Positions 10,200 to 19,570 of a stretch of 64,000 nucleotides of DNA are shown piece by piece. A program made the translations under genes and the position numbers. The stretch covers positions 124,001-188,000 of the forward strand of contig NZ_FOFG01000002.1 in NCBI RefSeq assembly GCF_900110915.1. Direction: 5' to 3'. Origin of the DNA: Faunimonas pinastri (lineage in GTDB: Bacteria > Pseudomonadota > Alphaproteobacteria > Rhizobiales > Afifellaceae). Below the pieces are notes generated by a model. The model made no database searches and had not been told where the DNA came from. It saw nothing but the letters and a program-made list of their open reading frames with translations. Position 1 is the first letter of the stretch; each line of letters opens with the position of its first letter.

Positions 10200-10469
10200 T
10201 TAGTCCGGGCAGTTCGTCTTGGTCTTGGTCTCGGTACCGCTCATGTCCGATTTGGTCGTCTTCTCGGTCGAGCAACCCTCATCGCCGGGAGGCGGCGGGG
10301 GCGGAGGAGCATCGGCATCCGGGCCGGGCGGAGGCGGCGGAGGGGGCGGCGGCGGCTGATCGGTGGTGATCGTTGTCGTGCTGCTGCTCTGGGCGAACGC
10401 AACGGCCGGCAGCGAGGCGCTGAGGGCGCCGGCCGCGATCATCGCAAGCAGTCCTGCCTTGATCTTCAT
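10200..10469 (-). CDS. Small exported proline-rich protein
   Basis: An 89-residue protein. Residues 1-27 form a classic signal peptide (MKIKAGLLAMIAAGALSA, cleavage after AFA). The mature part has a threonine/serine stretch, a run of ten prolines, a second Pro-rich run, and a C-terminal region with two cysteines and repeated Thr-Lys pairs ending TKTNCPD. The ATG at 10469 has a strong AAGGAG ribosome-binding site. An upstream in-frame start at 10532 is rejected because it would bury the signal peptide. The function is unknown; the composition suggests an extended periplasmic or surface peptide, with the two Cys possibly forming a disulfide. Confidence 0.75.
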   Translation of the reverse strand: MKIKAGLLAMIAAGALSASLPAVAFAQSSSTTTITTDQPPPPPPPPPPGPDADAPPPPPPPGDEGCSTEKTTKSDMSGTETKTKTNCPD

Positions 10470-10573
10470 CGGACGCAGTCTCCTTCTCCTGATGGAGACC
10501 TTTAAACGGCTTTGTACCGCCCGCGTTCCCAAAAAGGTGAACCGACGGACGGTCTACCTGCTCCGGGGGACGG

Positions 10574-12223
10574 TCATGCCGGACAGAGATAATCCAGGAG
10601 CGCCCGGCAATCGTACCGCGCATCCATCATGCCGTAGGTCGAGCGCCACGGACGCCCCAGCCGCGTTTCGATGAAGGCATCCGCGATGGCGGCGGGATGG
10701 TCGCGGCGAAGCGCGGCCGCGGCGGCGGTCAGCGCCAGCTGCTCGGCCAGCATCCGGGCCGCTCCCTCATCCTCCAGCGCAACGGCGGCGGCGGCGGACA
10801 GCACGTCCACGGCGGCCCGCGCGCCCTGCCCCAGTTCCTCGCGGATCGTGCCGAGCACGAGTTGCAGCGTTTCGTCGTCGCGCCGCATGGCCCGCAGCAT
10901 CTCCTGCGCCAGGAGGTTGCCCGGCGTTTCCCAGAGCGCGAAGGCCGGCGCATCGCGATAGGCGCGTGCGACCGTGCTGCTCTCGGAGAAGGCATTACCG
11001 CCGACGCATTCCATGGCTTCCGCCAGCAGCGCGGGCGCGCTTTTCGTGGTCCAGTATTTCACGACCGGCGCCATGAGGCGGACATAGGCGGCCTCCGCCG
11101 GCTGGTTTCCGGCCATGTCGAAGGCTTCCGCCAGCCTCAGCGACAAAGCCGTCGCGCCGGCGACGTCGAGCGCCATGTCGGCCAGCACCCGCTGCATCAG
11201 CGTGCGGTCGATCAGCGGGACGCCGAAATTGGCGCGGTGGCGCGCATGATGCACCGCCTCGGCAAAGCCGCCGCGCATTAAGCCGGCAGCGACGGCCCCG
11301 CAGTCCAGCCGGAGATAGGTCATGGTGTCGGCCATCACCGCCGGTCCCAGTCCGGGCTCGCCGATCAGGTAGCCGAACGCGCCGTCGAACTCGATCTCGG
11401 CCGCCGCATCCGCGCGCGTGCCCAGCTTGTCCTTCAGCCGCTCCAGCCGAATCGCGTTGACCCAGCCGTCGGGCATGTGACGGGGCACCAGGAAACAGCC
11501 GACTTCGCCATCGGCCAGCCGTACCAGCATCAGGATCGCGTCGGACATCGGCGCGGAAACGAACCATTTCTGCCCGGTGATGGCATAGAGCCCGTCGCCG
11601 CGACGCTCGGCCCGCGCCAGCAACGCACGAGGGTCGGAGCCGTTCTGCCGCTCGGCAACGGCCAGCGACACGGTGGCGCCCCGCTTTTCTCCGAGCGACC
11701 GGAAAGCGCGGTCGTAGGTGCGCGACAGGATCTGCGGCGCCCATTCCGCGACCACGCTTGAGGAATGCCTGAGGCTCGCCAGCGATGCGTTGGTCGTCGT
11801 CATGGCGGAGAGGTGGCCGCATTCCGTCTGGGCGGCCATGATGAGCCGCATGGCACGCGCCCGGTTGCGCACCCCCTGCTCGGCGCTCTCGCCTTCCCAG
11901 GGCGACGCATGCAGACCGGCGCCGATCGAATGCCGCATCAAGGCATGGTAAGCGGGGTGGAAGCTCACCTGATCCGAGCGCTCGCCCCGCGCGTCGTAGC
12001 GCTCCAGCTCCGGCAGATGGCGGTTCGCCAGCCGTGCCAGTTCGCGAGCATCGAAGGAGCCCCAGAAGCGGCCGAACTGGTCCAGGTTCTCGCGCACCGC
12101 ATCTGGAAAGCCGGAAGCGCCACCCTCCAGAATCGGATTCGTCTGGAACAGGTTCACTCCGCCGTAAAGCGGCGGCTGGTTGAACAGGTTGGAAGTGGCC
12201 GGAGGCTCGTGCTGCGATGTCAT
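10574..12223 (-). CDS. aidB: AidB-like acyl-CoA dehydrogenase family flavoprotein
   Basis: A 549-residue protein of the acyl-CoA dehydrogenase superfamily, matching the longer AidB branch. The N-terminus has the AidB-type FNQPP..NLFQTNP segment, followed by the all-helical N-domain, a beta-domain (SLAVAERQNGSDP, then GLYAITGQKWFVSAPMSDA), and the FAD/helical C-domain (RGGFAEAVHHARHRANFG; ECVGGNAFSE). In E. coli, AidB is induced by alkylation damage and binds DNA; whether this one acts in DNA protection or as a dehydrogenase cannot be told here. ATG 12223 was chosen because it matches the family's N-terminus and has GCGGGG upstream; the frame is open to 12310. It is divergent from pyrB. Confidence 0.85.
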   Translation of the reverse strand: MTSQHEPPATSNLFNQPPLYGGVNLFQTNPILEGGASGFPDAVRENLDQFGRFWGSFDARELARLANRHLPELERYDARGERSDQVSFHPAYHALMRHSIGAGLHASPWEGESAEQGVRNRARAMRLIMAAQTECGHLSAMTTTNASLASLRHSSSVVAEWAPQILSRTYDRAFRSLGEKRGATVSLAVAERQNGSDPRALLARAERRGDGLYAITGQKWFVSAPMSDAILMLVRLADGEVGCFLVPRHMPDGWVNAIRLERLKDKLGTRADAAAEIEFDGAFGYLIGEPGLGPAVMADTMTYLRLDCGAVAAGLMRGGFAEAVHHARHRANFGVPLIDRTLMQRVLADMALDVAGATALSLRLAEAFDMAGNQPAEAAYVRLMAPVVKYWTTKSAPALLAEAMECVGGNAFSESSTVARAYRDAPAFALWETPGNLLAQEMLRAMRRDDETLQLVLGTIREELGQGARAAVDVLSAAAAVALEDEGAARMLAEQLALTAAAAALRRDHPAAIADAFIETRLGRPWRSTYGMMDARYDCRALLDYLCPA

Positions 12224-12372
12224 CCCGCCCCGCATAGCACAGATCCGCGGGCTTCGGAGACCAAGCGGCGCGCTCTGCCGGGCCCCTCCACAGCCCATCC
12301 TGCGGATCATGACCGTTGCCGCTGCGGCGACGCTTGCCGTGCTGCCCGCGAAAGCCTATACGCCGGGCTTTA

Positions 12373-13317
12373 ATGACCCAGTTCCAGCACCGTCACCTGC
12401 TCGGCATCGAGGGGCTTTCGCCGCTCGATATCCAATTCCTTCTCGATTCCGCGGCAGCTGCCGTCGATGTGAGCCGCCAGGCGGAGAAGAAGAAGGCCAC
12501 CCTCCGGGGTCGCACCCAGATCAATCTCTTCTTCGAGGCGTCGACGCGCACGCAGTCCTCGTTCGAGCTGGCCGGCAAGCGGCTTGGCGCCGACGTGATG
12601 AACATGGCGGTCGCGCAGTCCTCGGTGAAGAAGGGCGAGACGCTGATCGACACGGCGATGACGCTGAACGCCATGCGGCCGGATCTCCTGGTCGTCCGCC
12701 ATCATGCCGCCGGCGCGGTCGCGCTCCTGGCCCAGAAGGTGGAATGCTCTGTCATCAATGCCGGCGACGGCGCGCATGAGCATCCCACCCAGGCGCTGCT
12801 CGATGCGCTCACGATCCGGCGCCACAAGGGCAAGCTCGCGGGCCTCGTCGTGGCGATCTGCGGCGATGTCAGACACTCCCGCGTGGCGCGATCGAATATC
12901 CTGCTCCTGAACGCCATGGGCGCGCAGGTCCGCGTCGTCGCCCCGACAACGCTGCTTCCCTCCGCGATCGAGGAACTCGGCGTAACCGTCTTTACCGACA
13001 TGCGAAAAGGGTTGGCGGATGCGGACGTCGTCATGATGCTTCGCCTCCAGCGCGAGCGGATGGCGGCCGCCTATGTGCCGAGCGTGCGCGAATATTTCCG
13101 CTTCTTCGGGCTGGACCGGGAGAAGCTCTCCCACGCCAAGCCGGACGCCATCGTGATGCATCCGGGCCCGATGAACCGCGGCGTCGAGATCGATCCGCTG
13201 ATCGCCGACGGCGTGCAGAGCGTGATCCGCGAGCAGGTCGAGATGGGCGTCGCCGTCCGCATGGCCGTGCTGGAAGCGCTCGGCCAGCATCTTTCGTCAA
13301 CACCGGTCCAGAACTGA
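12373..13317 (+). CDS. pyrB: Aspartate carbamoyltransferase catalytic subunit
   Basis: This forms N-carbamoyl-aspartate from carbamoyl phosphate and aspartate, the committed step of pyrimidine synthesis. The 314-residue protein carries the carbamoyl phosphate loop STRT (57-60) and the HPTQ motif (137-140), plus a second-substrate loop near RLQRERM. The frame is open upstream to 12316, but the family start aligns with ATG 12373. pyrC' begins 9 bp downstream. That pairing is the known arrangement in which ATCase assembles with an inactive dihydroorotase-like chain instead of PyrI; no pyrI is seen. Confidence 0.96.
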   Translation: MTQFQHRHLLGIEGLSPLDIQFLLDSAAAAVDVSRQAEKKKATLRGRTQINLFFEASTRTQSSFELAGKRLGADVMNMAVAQSSVKKGETLIDTAMTLNAMRPDLLVVRHHAAGAVALLAQKVECSVINAGDGAHEHPTQALLDALTIRRHKGKLAGLVVAICGDVRHSRVARSNILLLNAMGAQVRVVAPTTLLPSAIEELGVTVFTDMRKGLADADVVMMLRLQRERMAAAYVPSVREYFRFFGLDREKLSHAKPDAIVMHPGPMNRGVEIDPLIADGVQSVIREQVEMGVAVRMAVLEALGQHLSSTPVQN

Positions 13318-13326
13318 GGCGCCGAC

Positions 13327-14634
13327 ATGCAGAACTCTTCGGCTCCTCGCCCGCTTCTCCTGCAGAACTGCCGCGTCGTCGATCCTTCTCGACGGCTCGA
13401 TGCGCGCGGCTCCGTCCTCGTCGCCGACGGCGTGATCCAGGCCGCTGGGCCGGATGCGCTGAACCAGGGTGCGCCCGAGGGCGCCGAGATCGTGGAATGC
13501 CGGGGCAAGACCGTGATTCCCGGCCTTGTCGACATGCGCGTCTTCGTGGGCGAGCCCGGCGCTGAGCATCGCGAGACGCTGGAAAGCGCGAGCCGGGCGG
13601 CGGCGGCCGGCGGCGTCACCACCATCACCACCATGCCGGACACCGATCCGGTGATCGACGATCCGGCGCTCGTGGATTTCATCCTCCGCCGCGCCCGCGA
13701 TACGGCGATTGTGCGGGTCCACCCCATGGCGGCCCTGACGCATGGGCTGAAGGGCGAGGAGATCGCCGAGTTCGGCCTGCTCAAGGAGGCGGGAGCCGTC
13801 GCCTTCACGCAAGGCCGGCATTCGCTGCGCAATTCGCAGGTGATGCGCAACGCCCTCACCTATGCGCGCGATTTCGACGCCCTCGTCGTCCACCACACCG
13901 AGGACCCGGACCTCGCCGGCTCCGGCGTGATGAATGCCGGCGAGAGGGCGACACGGCTCGGACTTTCCGGCATTCCGCGCGAAGCCGAATCGATCATGCT
14001 GGACCGCGATCTCCGCCTCGCCCGGCTGACGCGCGCCCGCTACCATGCCGCCCAGCTTTCCTGCGCGCAGTCGCTCTGGTCCATGCGGCAGGCCAAGGCC
14101 GATGGCGTTCCCGCGACCGCCGGCGCGGCCATCGCCCATCTCACGCTGAACGAGTTCGACGTCGGCGCCTACCGGACCTTCTTCAAGATGTCGCCGCCGC
14201 TCCGCTCCGAGGACGATCGCCGCGCCATGGTGGAAGCCTTGGCCGACGGCACGCTGGACGTGATCTGTTCGGCGCACGACCCGCAGGACGTGGAAGGCAA
14301 GCGCCAGCCTTTCGCCGATGCCGCCGACGGCGCCGTTGGGCTGGAAACGCTGCTCGCGGCGGGCCTCCGCCTCGTCCACAACGAGGACGTCTCGCTGCTT
14401 CGCCTGATCGATGCGATGAGCACGCGTCCGGCCGCCCTGCTCGGCCTTTCCTCCGGCACGCTGCAGCCCGGCGCGGCGGCTGACCTGGCCCTGGTCGATC
14501 TCGACCAGCCCTGGGTGGTGACGGAGGATCAGCTTCATTCCCGCGCTCTGAACACGGCCTTCGAGGGCGCGCGAATGGCAGGACGCGTGCAGCGGACGCT
14601 TGTTGCCGGGCACACGGTCTACCAATACGGTTGA
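13327..14634 (+). CDS. pyrC: Dihydroorotase-like protein, predicted inactive (PyrC'/PyrX)
   Basis: A 435-residue amidohydrolase-fold protein clearly homologous to class I dihydroorotase, but the catalytic residues are gone. The DxHxHxR metal motif is replaced by D69-M-R-V-F-V-G-E-P-G. The FSDDG segment is FTQGRHS, and the C-terminal DHAPH is SAHDPQD. One HHTE segment is kept. Such chains are known in Pseudomonas and other bacteria as non-catalytic partners needed for the ATCase dodecamer. The tight linkage to pyrB (9 bp) supports that role; a genuine dihydroorotase must lie elsewhere. plsY follows 20 bp downstream in the same operon. Confidence 0.9.
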   Translation: MQNSSAPRPLLLQNCRVVDPSRRLDARGSVLVADGVIQAAGPDALNQGAPEGAEIVECRGKTVIPGLVDMRVFVGEPGAEHRETLESASRAAAAGGVTTITTMPDTDPVIDDPALVDFILRRARDTAIVRVHPMAALTHGLKGEEIAEFGLLKEAGAVAFTQGRHSLRNSQVMRNALTYARDFDALVVHHTEDPDLAGSGVMNAGERATRLGLSGIPREAESIMLDRDLRLARLTRARYHAAQLSCAQSLWSMRQAKADGVPATAGAAIAHLTLNEFDVGAYRTFFKMSPPLRSEDDRRAMVEALADGTLDVICSAHDPQDVEGKRQPFADAADGAVGLETLLAAGLRLVHNEDVSLLRLIDAMSTRPAALLGLSSGTLQPGAAADLALVDLDQPWVVTEDQLHSRALNTAFEGARMAGRVQRTLVAGHTVYQYG

Positions 14635-14654
14635 GCCGCTAGGGGGGCGGGTTC

Positions 14655-15323
14655 ATGACGGAATTTTCAGGCTGGGCGGACGCCTGGCCCTATTACCTTG
14701 GCGCGCTTGTCATCGGCTATCTGCTTGGCTCGATACCGTTCGGCCTGATCTTCACGCGCATGGCGGGTCTCGGCGACATCCGCGCGATCGGCTCCGGCAA
14801 TATCGGCGCGACCAACGTCCTGCGCACCGGAAACAAGAAGCTCGCCGCCGCCACCCTTCTCTGCGACGCGCTGAAGGGCATGGCGGCCGTTCTCATCGTG
14901 TCGCTCTGGGTCGGACGTCACGCGCCCGCGCTCGTCGGACCCGCCGATGCCGCGACCGGCCTCGTCGCGATCGGCCCGGCCGCCCTGGCGGCTCTTGGAG
15001 CCTTTCTCGGTCATTGCTTCCCCATCTGGCTCGGCTTTCGCGGCGGCAAGGGCGTGGCGACATTCCTCGGCCTGCTGCTCGCTTTGCACTGGCCCACCTT
15101 CCTGGCCGTCGCGGTGGTCTGGATCGTCGTGGCCTTCCTCACGCGCTACTCCTCGCTTTCCGCGCTGATGGGCAGCGCAGCCGCGCCGATCATCCTGTTC
15201 CTGTTCGGACGGGTGGAGCTTTCGGAAGTCTTCCTCGTCCTGACACTGATCCTCTGGTGGCGCCACCGGACCAATATCCGTCGCCTGGTTTCCGGTGAGG
15301 AAAGCCGGATCGGCAGGAAATAA
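14655..15323 (+). CDS. plsY: Acyl-phosphate:glycerol-3-phosphate acyltransferase PlsY
   Basis: An inner-membrane enzyme that transfers an acyl group from acyl-phosphate to glycerol-3-phosphate, the first step of phospholipid synthesis with PlsX. The 222-residue protein has about five membrane helices. The three family loops are present: [11 protein letters not shown], then [31 protein letters not shown]; and the C-terminal basic tail [11 protein letters not shown]. It lies between pyrC' and dprA, and its TAA stop overlaps the dprA ATG by one base. Confidence 0.95.
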   Translation: MTEFSGWADAWPYYLGALVIGYLLGSIPFGLIFTRMAGLGDIRAIGSGNIGATNVLRTGNKKLAAATLLCDALKGMAAVLIVSLWVGRHAPALVGPADAATGLVAIGPAALAALGAFLGHCFPIWLGFRGGKGVATFLGLLLALHWPTFLAVAVVWIVVAFLTRYSSLSALMGSAAAPIILFLFGRVELSEVFLVLTLILWWRHRTNIRRLVSGEESRIGRK

Positions 15324-16459
15324 TGGCCATTTCGCCCCGGGATCCGGATCAGCAGACCTTTCCGCTCAGCGACGAGCAACGGCTGGCATGGCTGCGGCTA
15401 ATTCGCAGCGAGAATGTCGGCCCGGCGACCTTCAAAAATCTCATCGGCCATTTCGGCTCGGCGCAGAGGGCCATCGAAGCGGCCCCCAACCTGTCCCGCC
15501 GCGGCGGTCGGGCGATCCGCATCGCCAGCCGACCGGACGCGGAGCGCGAACTCGAAGCCGCCACGCGCGCCGGCATCCGGTTCGTGGGCATGGGCGAGCC
15601 GGATTACCCGCCATGGCTGCGCCATGCCGATGCGCCGCCGCCGCTCCTCTCCGTGCGCGGCTCGGTGGCGGGATTGACGCGTCCCGCGGTCGCCATCGTC
15701 GGGGCGCGGAACGCTTCGGTCGCCGGACGCAAGATGGCCTTCATGCTGGCGCGCGATCTCGGGGAAGCCGGGCTCCTGGTCGTGTCCGGCCTGGCACGCG
15801 GCATCGATTCGTCCGCGCATGAGGCTTCTATCCGCACAGGCACGGTCGCGGTATTCGCCGGCGGTGCAGACGTACTCTATCCGCCGGAGAACGCGGGGCT
15901 CCTCGCAGCCATCCTCGAGCATGACGGAGCCGCGATCAGCGAGATGCCGATCGGCTGGGAGCCTCGGGCGCGGGATTTCCCAAGGCGCAACCGCATCATT
16001 GCGGGCATGACGCTGGCCACGGTGGTCGTGGAGGCCGCCGAGCGTTCAGGCTCCCTCATCACGGCGCGGCTGGCGCTGGAGCAGAACCGGGAGGTCATGG
16101 CCGTGCCGGGTTCGCCGATCGACCCGCGCGCCGGCGGCTCCAACGGATTATTGAAGCAGGGTGCGCGGCTCGTGACCGAGGCACGCGACGTCACGGAGGC
16201 CCTGGCGCCCCTGCTCGGCCGATTTTCCGAGCCGGCATCCGCGACCGGAGAGTTCTCGGCCCCGGACATCCAGGATTTCGAGCCGGCGGATACGGACCGC
16301 GACCGCCTGTACGAGGCGCTCGGACCCACACCCGTCGGTCTCGACGATATCATCCGGTTTACCGGGCTGGCACCGCGCACTGTCCAGGTCCTGCTGCTGG
16401 AGCTCGACCTGGCCGGGCGCGTCGAACGCCACCCGGGATCGCTGATCTCCCTGCGCTAG
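15323..16459 (+). CDS. dprA: DNA-processing protein DprA
   Basis: A 378-residue cytosolic protein that loads RecA onto incoming single-stranded DNA during transformation and also has a wider role in recombination. An N-terminal SAM/HhH-like domain (residues 10-75) precedes the extended Rossmann fold, with GARNASVAGRKMA, the GLARGIDSSAHEASI motif, and FPRRNRIIAG. The C-terminal winged-helix (DLDDIIRFTG-type, here GLDDIIRFTGLAPRTVQVLL) is complete. The start overlaps the plsY stop (TAATG), so it is translationally coupled. Presence of dprA alone does not show natural competence. Confidence 0.95.
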   Translation: MAISPRDPDQQTFPLSDEQRLAWLRLIRSENVGPATFKNLIGHFGSAQRAIEAAPNLSRRGGRAIRIASRPDAERELEAATRAGIRFVGMGEPDYPPWLRHADAPPPLLSVRGSVAGLTRPAVAIVGARNASVAGRKMAFMLARDLGEAGLLVVSGLARGIDSSAHEASIRTGTVAVFAGGADVLYPPENAGLLAAILEHDGAAISEMPIGWEPRARDFPRRNRIIAGMTLATVVVEAAERSGSLITARLALEQNREVMAVPGSPIDPRAGGSNGLLKQGARLVTEARDVTEALAPLLGRFSEPASATGEFSAPDIQDFEPADTDRDRLYEALGPTPVGLDDIIRFTGLAPRTVQVLLLELDLAGRVERHPGSLISLR

Positions 16460-16477
16460 AAAGGGACAGGAAGCCTT

Positions 16478-16684
16478 TCAGCCCCGCGCGACTTCTTCCT
16501 CGCGGCTCGCTTCCCGCCATGCCTCGAGCACCACCATCTCGGCAAGGTAGGAAACCAGCGGAAGATGCTGCGCCCTGGCCATCCGCGAGAGCTGCGCCGC
16601 CGTCACGGCGATGTGTTCCGCAGCGCGCAAGCGTCCTTCGTGCCTCCCGATAATCCCATCCTCCCCGTTGTTGCCATTCTGCAT
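16478..16684 (-). CDS. Small hypothetical protein
   Basis: A 68-residue, largely helical, charged protein whose centre (AAQLSRMARAQHLPLVSYLA, then EMVVLEAWREA) looks like a ribbon-helix or small helical-bundle protein. A similarly placed short gene occurs between dprA and topA in other Rhizobiales as far as I recall, which is why it is kept. It is on the strand opposite both neighbours and ends 18 bp from the dprA stop, so the two converge. I do not know its function. 16685-16877 then holds an AT-richer stretch carrying promoters for it and for topA. Confidence 0.6.
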   Translation of the reverse strand: MQNGNNGEDGIIGRHEGRLRAAEHIAVTAAQLSRMARAQHLPLVSYLAEMVVLEAWREASREEEVARG

Positions 16685-16877
16685 TCTCTAGGTCTCGCCC
16701 AACACCCGATATTCCTATACTCTCCTTACAGTTGTGGGGTCTGCAACCATTTTCTCCAACCCGGCCGGGACATTTGCAGTTGCCCTTACGGTCCCTTCCC
16801 CTTGACCGGAGCTTCAAGGCAATCCAATTGACGCTCCGACAGACGAACACCGCGCCCTCTCGCGGACGGAGCATTTC

Positions 16878-19556
16878 ATGGACCTCGTGATTGTCGAGTC
16901 GCCGGCCAAGGCGAAGACGATCAACAAGTATCTCGGCTCGAACTATCAGGTTCTGGCGTCCTACGGGCATGTCCGCGATCTGCCTTCCAAGGACGGTTCC
17001 GTTCGCCCCGACGACGACTTCTCGATGGACTGGGAGCTGGATGCCAAGGGCAAGAAGCGGATGGCCGACATCACCGCCGCCGCCCGGGACGCCGATAGGC
17101 TGATCCTCGCCACCGATCCGGATCGCGAGGGCGAGGCGATCTCGTGGCACGTGCTGCAGATCCTGCGGGAGAAGAAGGCGCTGCGCGACAAGCCGGTCGA
17201 GCGCGTCGTGTTCAACGCCATCACCAAGAACGCGATCCTGGATGCGATGAAGCATCCGCGCATGATCGACGAGGCGCTGGTCGACGCCTATCTGGCCCGC
17301 CGCGCACTCGATTATCTCGTGGGCTTCAACCTTTCGCCCGTGCTGTGGCGCAAGCTGCCGGGCGCGCGCTCGGCGGGACGCGTGCAGTCCGTGGCGCTTC
17401 GCCTCGTCTGCGACCGCGAATCCGAGATCGAGCGCTTCCGCCCGCAGGAATACTGGTCGGTCCTGGCGCAGCTTGCGACGCCGAAGGATCTTCCCGTACA
17501 GGCACGGCTGGTCGGGCTGGACGGTCGGAAGATCGAGCGCCTGACCATCGGCGAAGGCGACGAAGCCAACGCGGTGAAGGCGCGGCTTGAATCGGCTACC
17601 TTTTCCGTCACCGGCGTCGAATCGCGGCCGCAGAAGCGCAATCCGCAGCCGCCCTTCACGACCTCCACCCTGCAGCAGGAAGCGCAGCGCAAGCTCGGCT
17701 TCAATGCCAGCCGCACCATGCAGGTGGCGCAGCGGCTCTACGAGGGCATCGAGCTCGGCGGCGAGACGGTGGGCCTCATCACCTACATGCGGACCGACGG
17801 CGTCGACATGGCGCCGGAAGCCCTTGCCGCGACGCGCGACGTGATCGGCTCGGAATATGGCGCACGCTATCTGCCGCAGAGCCCGCGCCAGTATCACGCC
17901 AAGGCAAAGAACGCGCAGGAAGCGCACGAAGCGATCCGCCCGACGGAGCTTTCGCGCCTGCCCAAGGACGTCTCCCGCTATCTTGACCGCGACCAGGAGC
18001 GGCTCTACGAGCTGATCTGGAAGCGCACCATCGCCAGCCAGATGGCGTCGGCGGAGATGGAGCGCACCACCGTCGATATCCTCGCGAAAGACCCGAAAGG
18101 TCAGGCCGAGCTTCGCGCCACCGGCACCGTCGTCCGCTTCGACGGCTTCCTGACGCTTTACCAGGAAGGCCGCGACGACGACGACGACGACGACGGCGGT
18201 CGCCTGCCCGCCATGTCGGCCGGCGATGCGCTGGGCCGCAAGACCATCGAGGCCACGCAGCACTTCACAGAGCCGCCGCCGCGCTACACCGAAGCGTCGC
18301 TGATCAAGAAGATGGAAGAGCTCGGCATCGGCCGGCCCTCCACCTATGCCGCGACCATGGGCGTGCTGCGCGAGCGCGGCTATGTCCGCGACGACAAGAA
18401 GCGCCTCGTCCCGGAGGACAAGGGCCGGCTCGTCACGTCGTTCCTGGAGAATTTCTTCCGCCGCTACGTGGAATACGACTTCACGGCGGACCTTGAGGAA
18501 AAGCTCGACGGCATCTCCGCCGGCATCCTCGCCTGGAAGGACGTGCTCCGAGACTTCTGGCGCGACTTCAACGCCAATATCGGAGAGACCAAGGAACTCC
18601 GCGTTTCCGATGTGCTCGATGCGCTGAACGACGCGCTGGGCGACTTCATCTTCCCCGCCCGGGAAGACGGGAGCGATCCGCGCACCTGCCCCGTCTGCGA
18701 CAGCGGCAGGTTGTCGCTGAAGCTCGGCAAGTTCGGTTCGTTCATCGGCTGCTCCAACTACCCGGAATGCCGATACACCCGCCAGTTCTCCGATCCGAAC
18801 GGCGAGGCCGGCGGCAACGCGACGATCAGCGCGGAAGGCACCGTGCTCGGTCAGGATCCGGACACCGCGGTGCCCGTGGTGCTGAAGTCCGGCCGGTTCG
18901 GCCCCTATGTTCAACTCGGTTCCGACGAGGCCGGCGATAAGCCGAAACGCGCCAGCCTTCCGCGCGGCTGGACGGTCGAGCAGCTCGATCTGGAAGCCGC
19001 GCTGAAGCTTCTCTCCCTGCCTCGTCCGGTCGGAGTGCATCCGGAGACGGGCAAGGAAATCGTTGCCGGCATCGGACGTTACGGGCCGTTCATCCAGCAC
19101 GATGGCAAGTACGCCAACCTGGAGAACGTGGACGAGGTCTTCACCGTCGGCGCCAACCGCGCCATCACGCTTCTCGCGGAAAAACAGAGCCGTGGCAGCT
19201 CGCGCACGGCGGCCGCGCCGCTCAAGGAGCTCGGCGAGCATCCGGCGCTCGGCGGGCCGGTGACGGTTCACGAGGGCCGCTACGGTCCCTATATCAAGCA
19301 TGGCAAGGTGAATGCCACGCTGCCGAAATCCGTGCCGCCGCAGGACGTGACAATGGATCAGGCGGTGGCGCTGATCGCGGAGAAGGCGGGCAAGACGCCG
19401 GTTAAGCCGACCCGCGCCAAGGCGAAGGCAAGCCCCAAGAAGGATGCCGACACGGAAAAGGCGCCTGCCAAGAAGAAGGCTCCGGCCAAAGCCAAGGCTC
19501 CCGCCAACGCGAAGGCTCCGGCCAAAACCAAGGCCGTCGAACCGGCGGCCGAATAG
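16878..19556 (+). CDS. topA: DNA topoisomerase I
   Basis: A type IA topoisomerase that relaxes negative supercoils. The 892-residue protein has the Toprim domain (VIVESPAKAKTINKYLG at the N-terminus; DPDREGEAISWH) and the catalytic tyrosine at about residue 303 in LITYMRTDG. It also has one C4 zinc-ribbon from about 603 (CPVCDSG..CSNYPEC) and several C-terminal zinc-lacking repeats (GRFGPYVQLG; GRYGPFIQHD; GRYGPYIKHG). A Lys/Ala-rich tail of about 50 residues ends the protein and probably binds DNA or RNA polymerase. A run of seven Asp sits in the central part. The rnr start lies 14 bp downstream. Confidence 0.97.
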   Translation: MDLVIVESPAKAKTINKYLGSNYQVLASYGHVRDLPSKDGSVRPDDDFSMDWELDAKGKKRMADITAAARDADRLILATDPDREGEAISWHVLQILREKKALRDKPVERVVFNAITKNAILDAMKHPRMIDEALVDAYLARRALDYLVGFNLSPVLWRKLPGARSAGRVQSVALRLVCDRESEIERFRPQEYWSVLAQLATPKDLPVQARLVGLDGRKIERLTIGEGDEANAVKARLESATFSVTGVESRPQKRNPQPPFTTSTLQQEAQRKLGFNASRTMQVAQRLYEGIELGGETVGLITYMRTDGVDMAPEALAATRDVIGSEYGARYLPQSPRQYHAKAKNAQEAHEAIRPTELSRLPKDVSRYLDRDQERLYELIWKRTIASQMASAEMERTTVDILAKDPKGQAELRATGTVVRFDGFLTLYQEGRDDDDDDDGGRLPAMSAGDALGRKTIEATQHFTEPPPRYTEASLIKKMEELGIGRPSTYAATMGVLRERGYVRDDKKRLVPEDKGRLVTSFLENFFRRYVEYDFTADLEEKLDGISAGILAWKDVLRDFWRDFNANIGETKELRVSDVLDALNDALGDFIFPAREDGSDPRTCPVCDSGRLSLKLGKFGSFIGCSNYPECRYTRQFSDPNGEAGGNATISAEGTVLGQDPDTAVPVVLKSGRFGPYVQLGSDEAGDKPKRASLPRGWTVEQLDLEAALKLLSLPRPVGVHPETGKEIVAGIGRYGPFIQHDGKYANLENVDEVFTVGANRAITLLAEKQSRGSSRTAAAPLKELGEHPALGGPVTVHEGRYGPYIKHGKVNATLPKSVPPQDVTMDQAVALIAEKAGKTPVKPTRAKAKASPKKDADTEKAPAKKKAPAKAKAPANAKAPAKTKAVEPAAE
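18174..18194 (+). repeat. (GAC)7 trinucleotide run inside topA
   Basis: Seven uninterrupted GAC codons encode seven consecutive aspartates in a surface loop of TopA (near residue 433-439). It could expand or contract by slippage without shifting the frame. Confidence 0.9.
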
Positions 19557-19570
19557 ACAGAAGCGAGACA

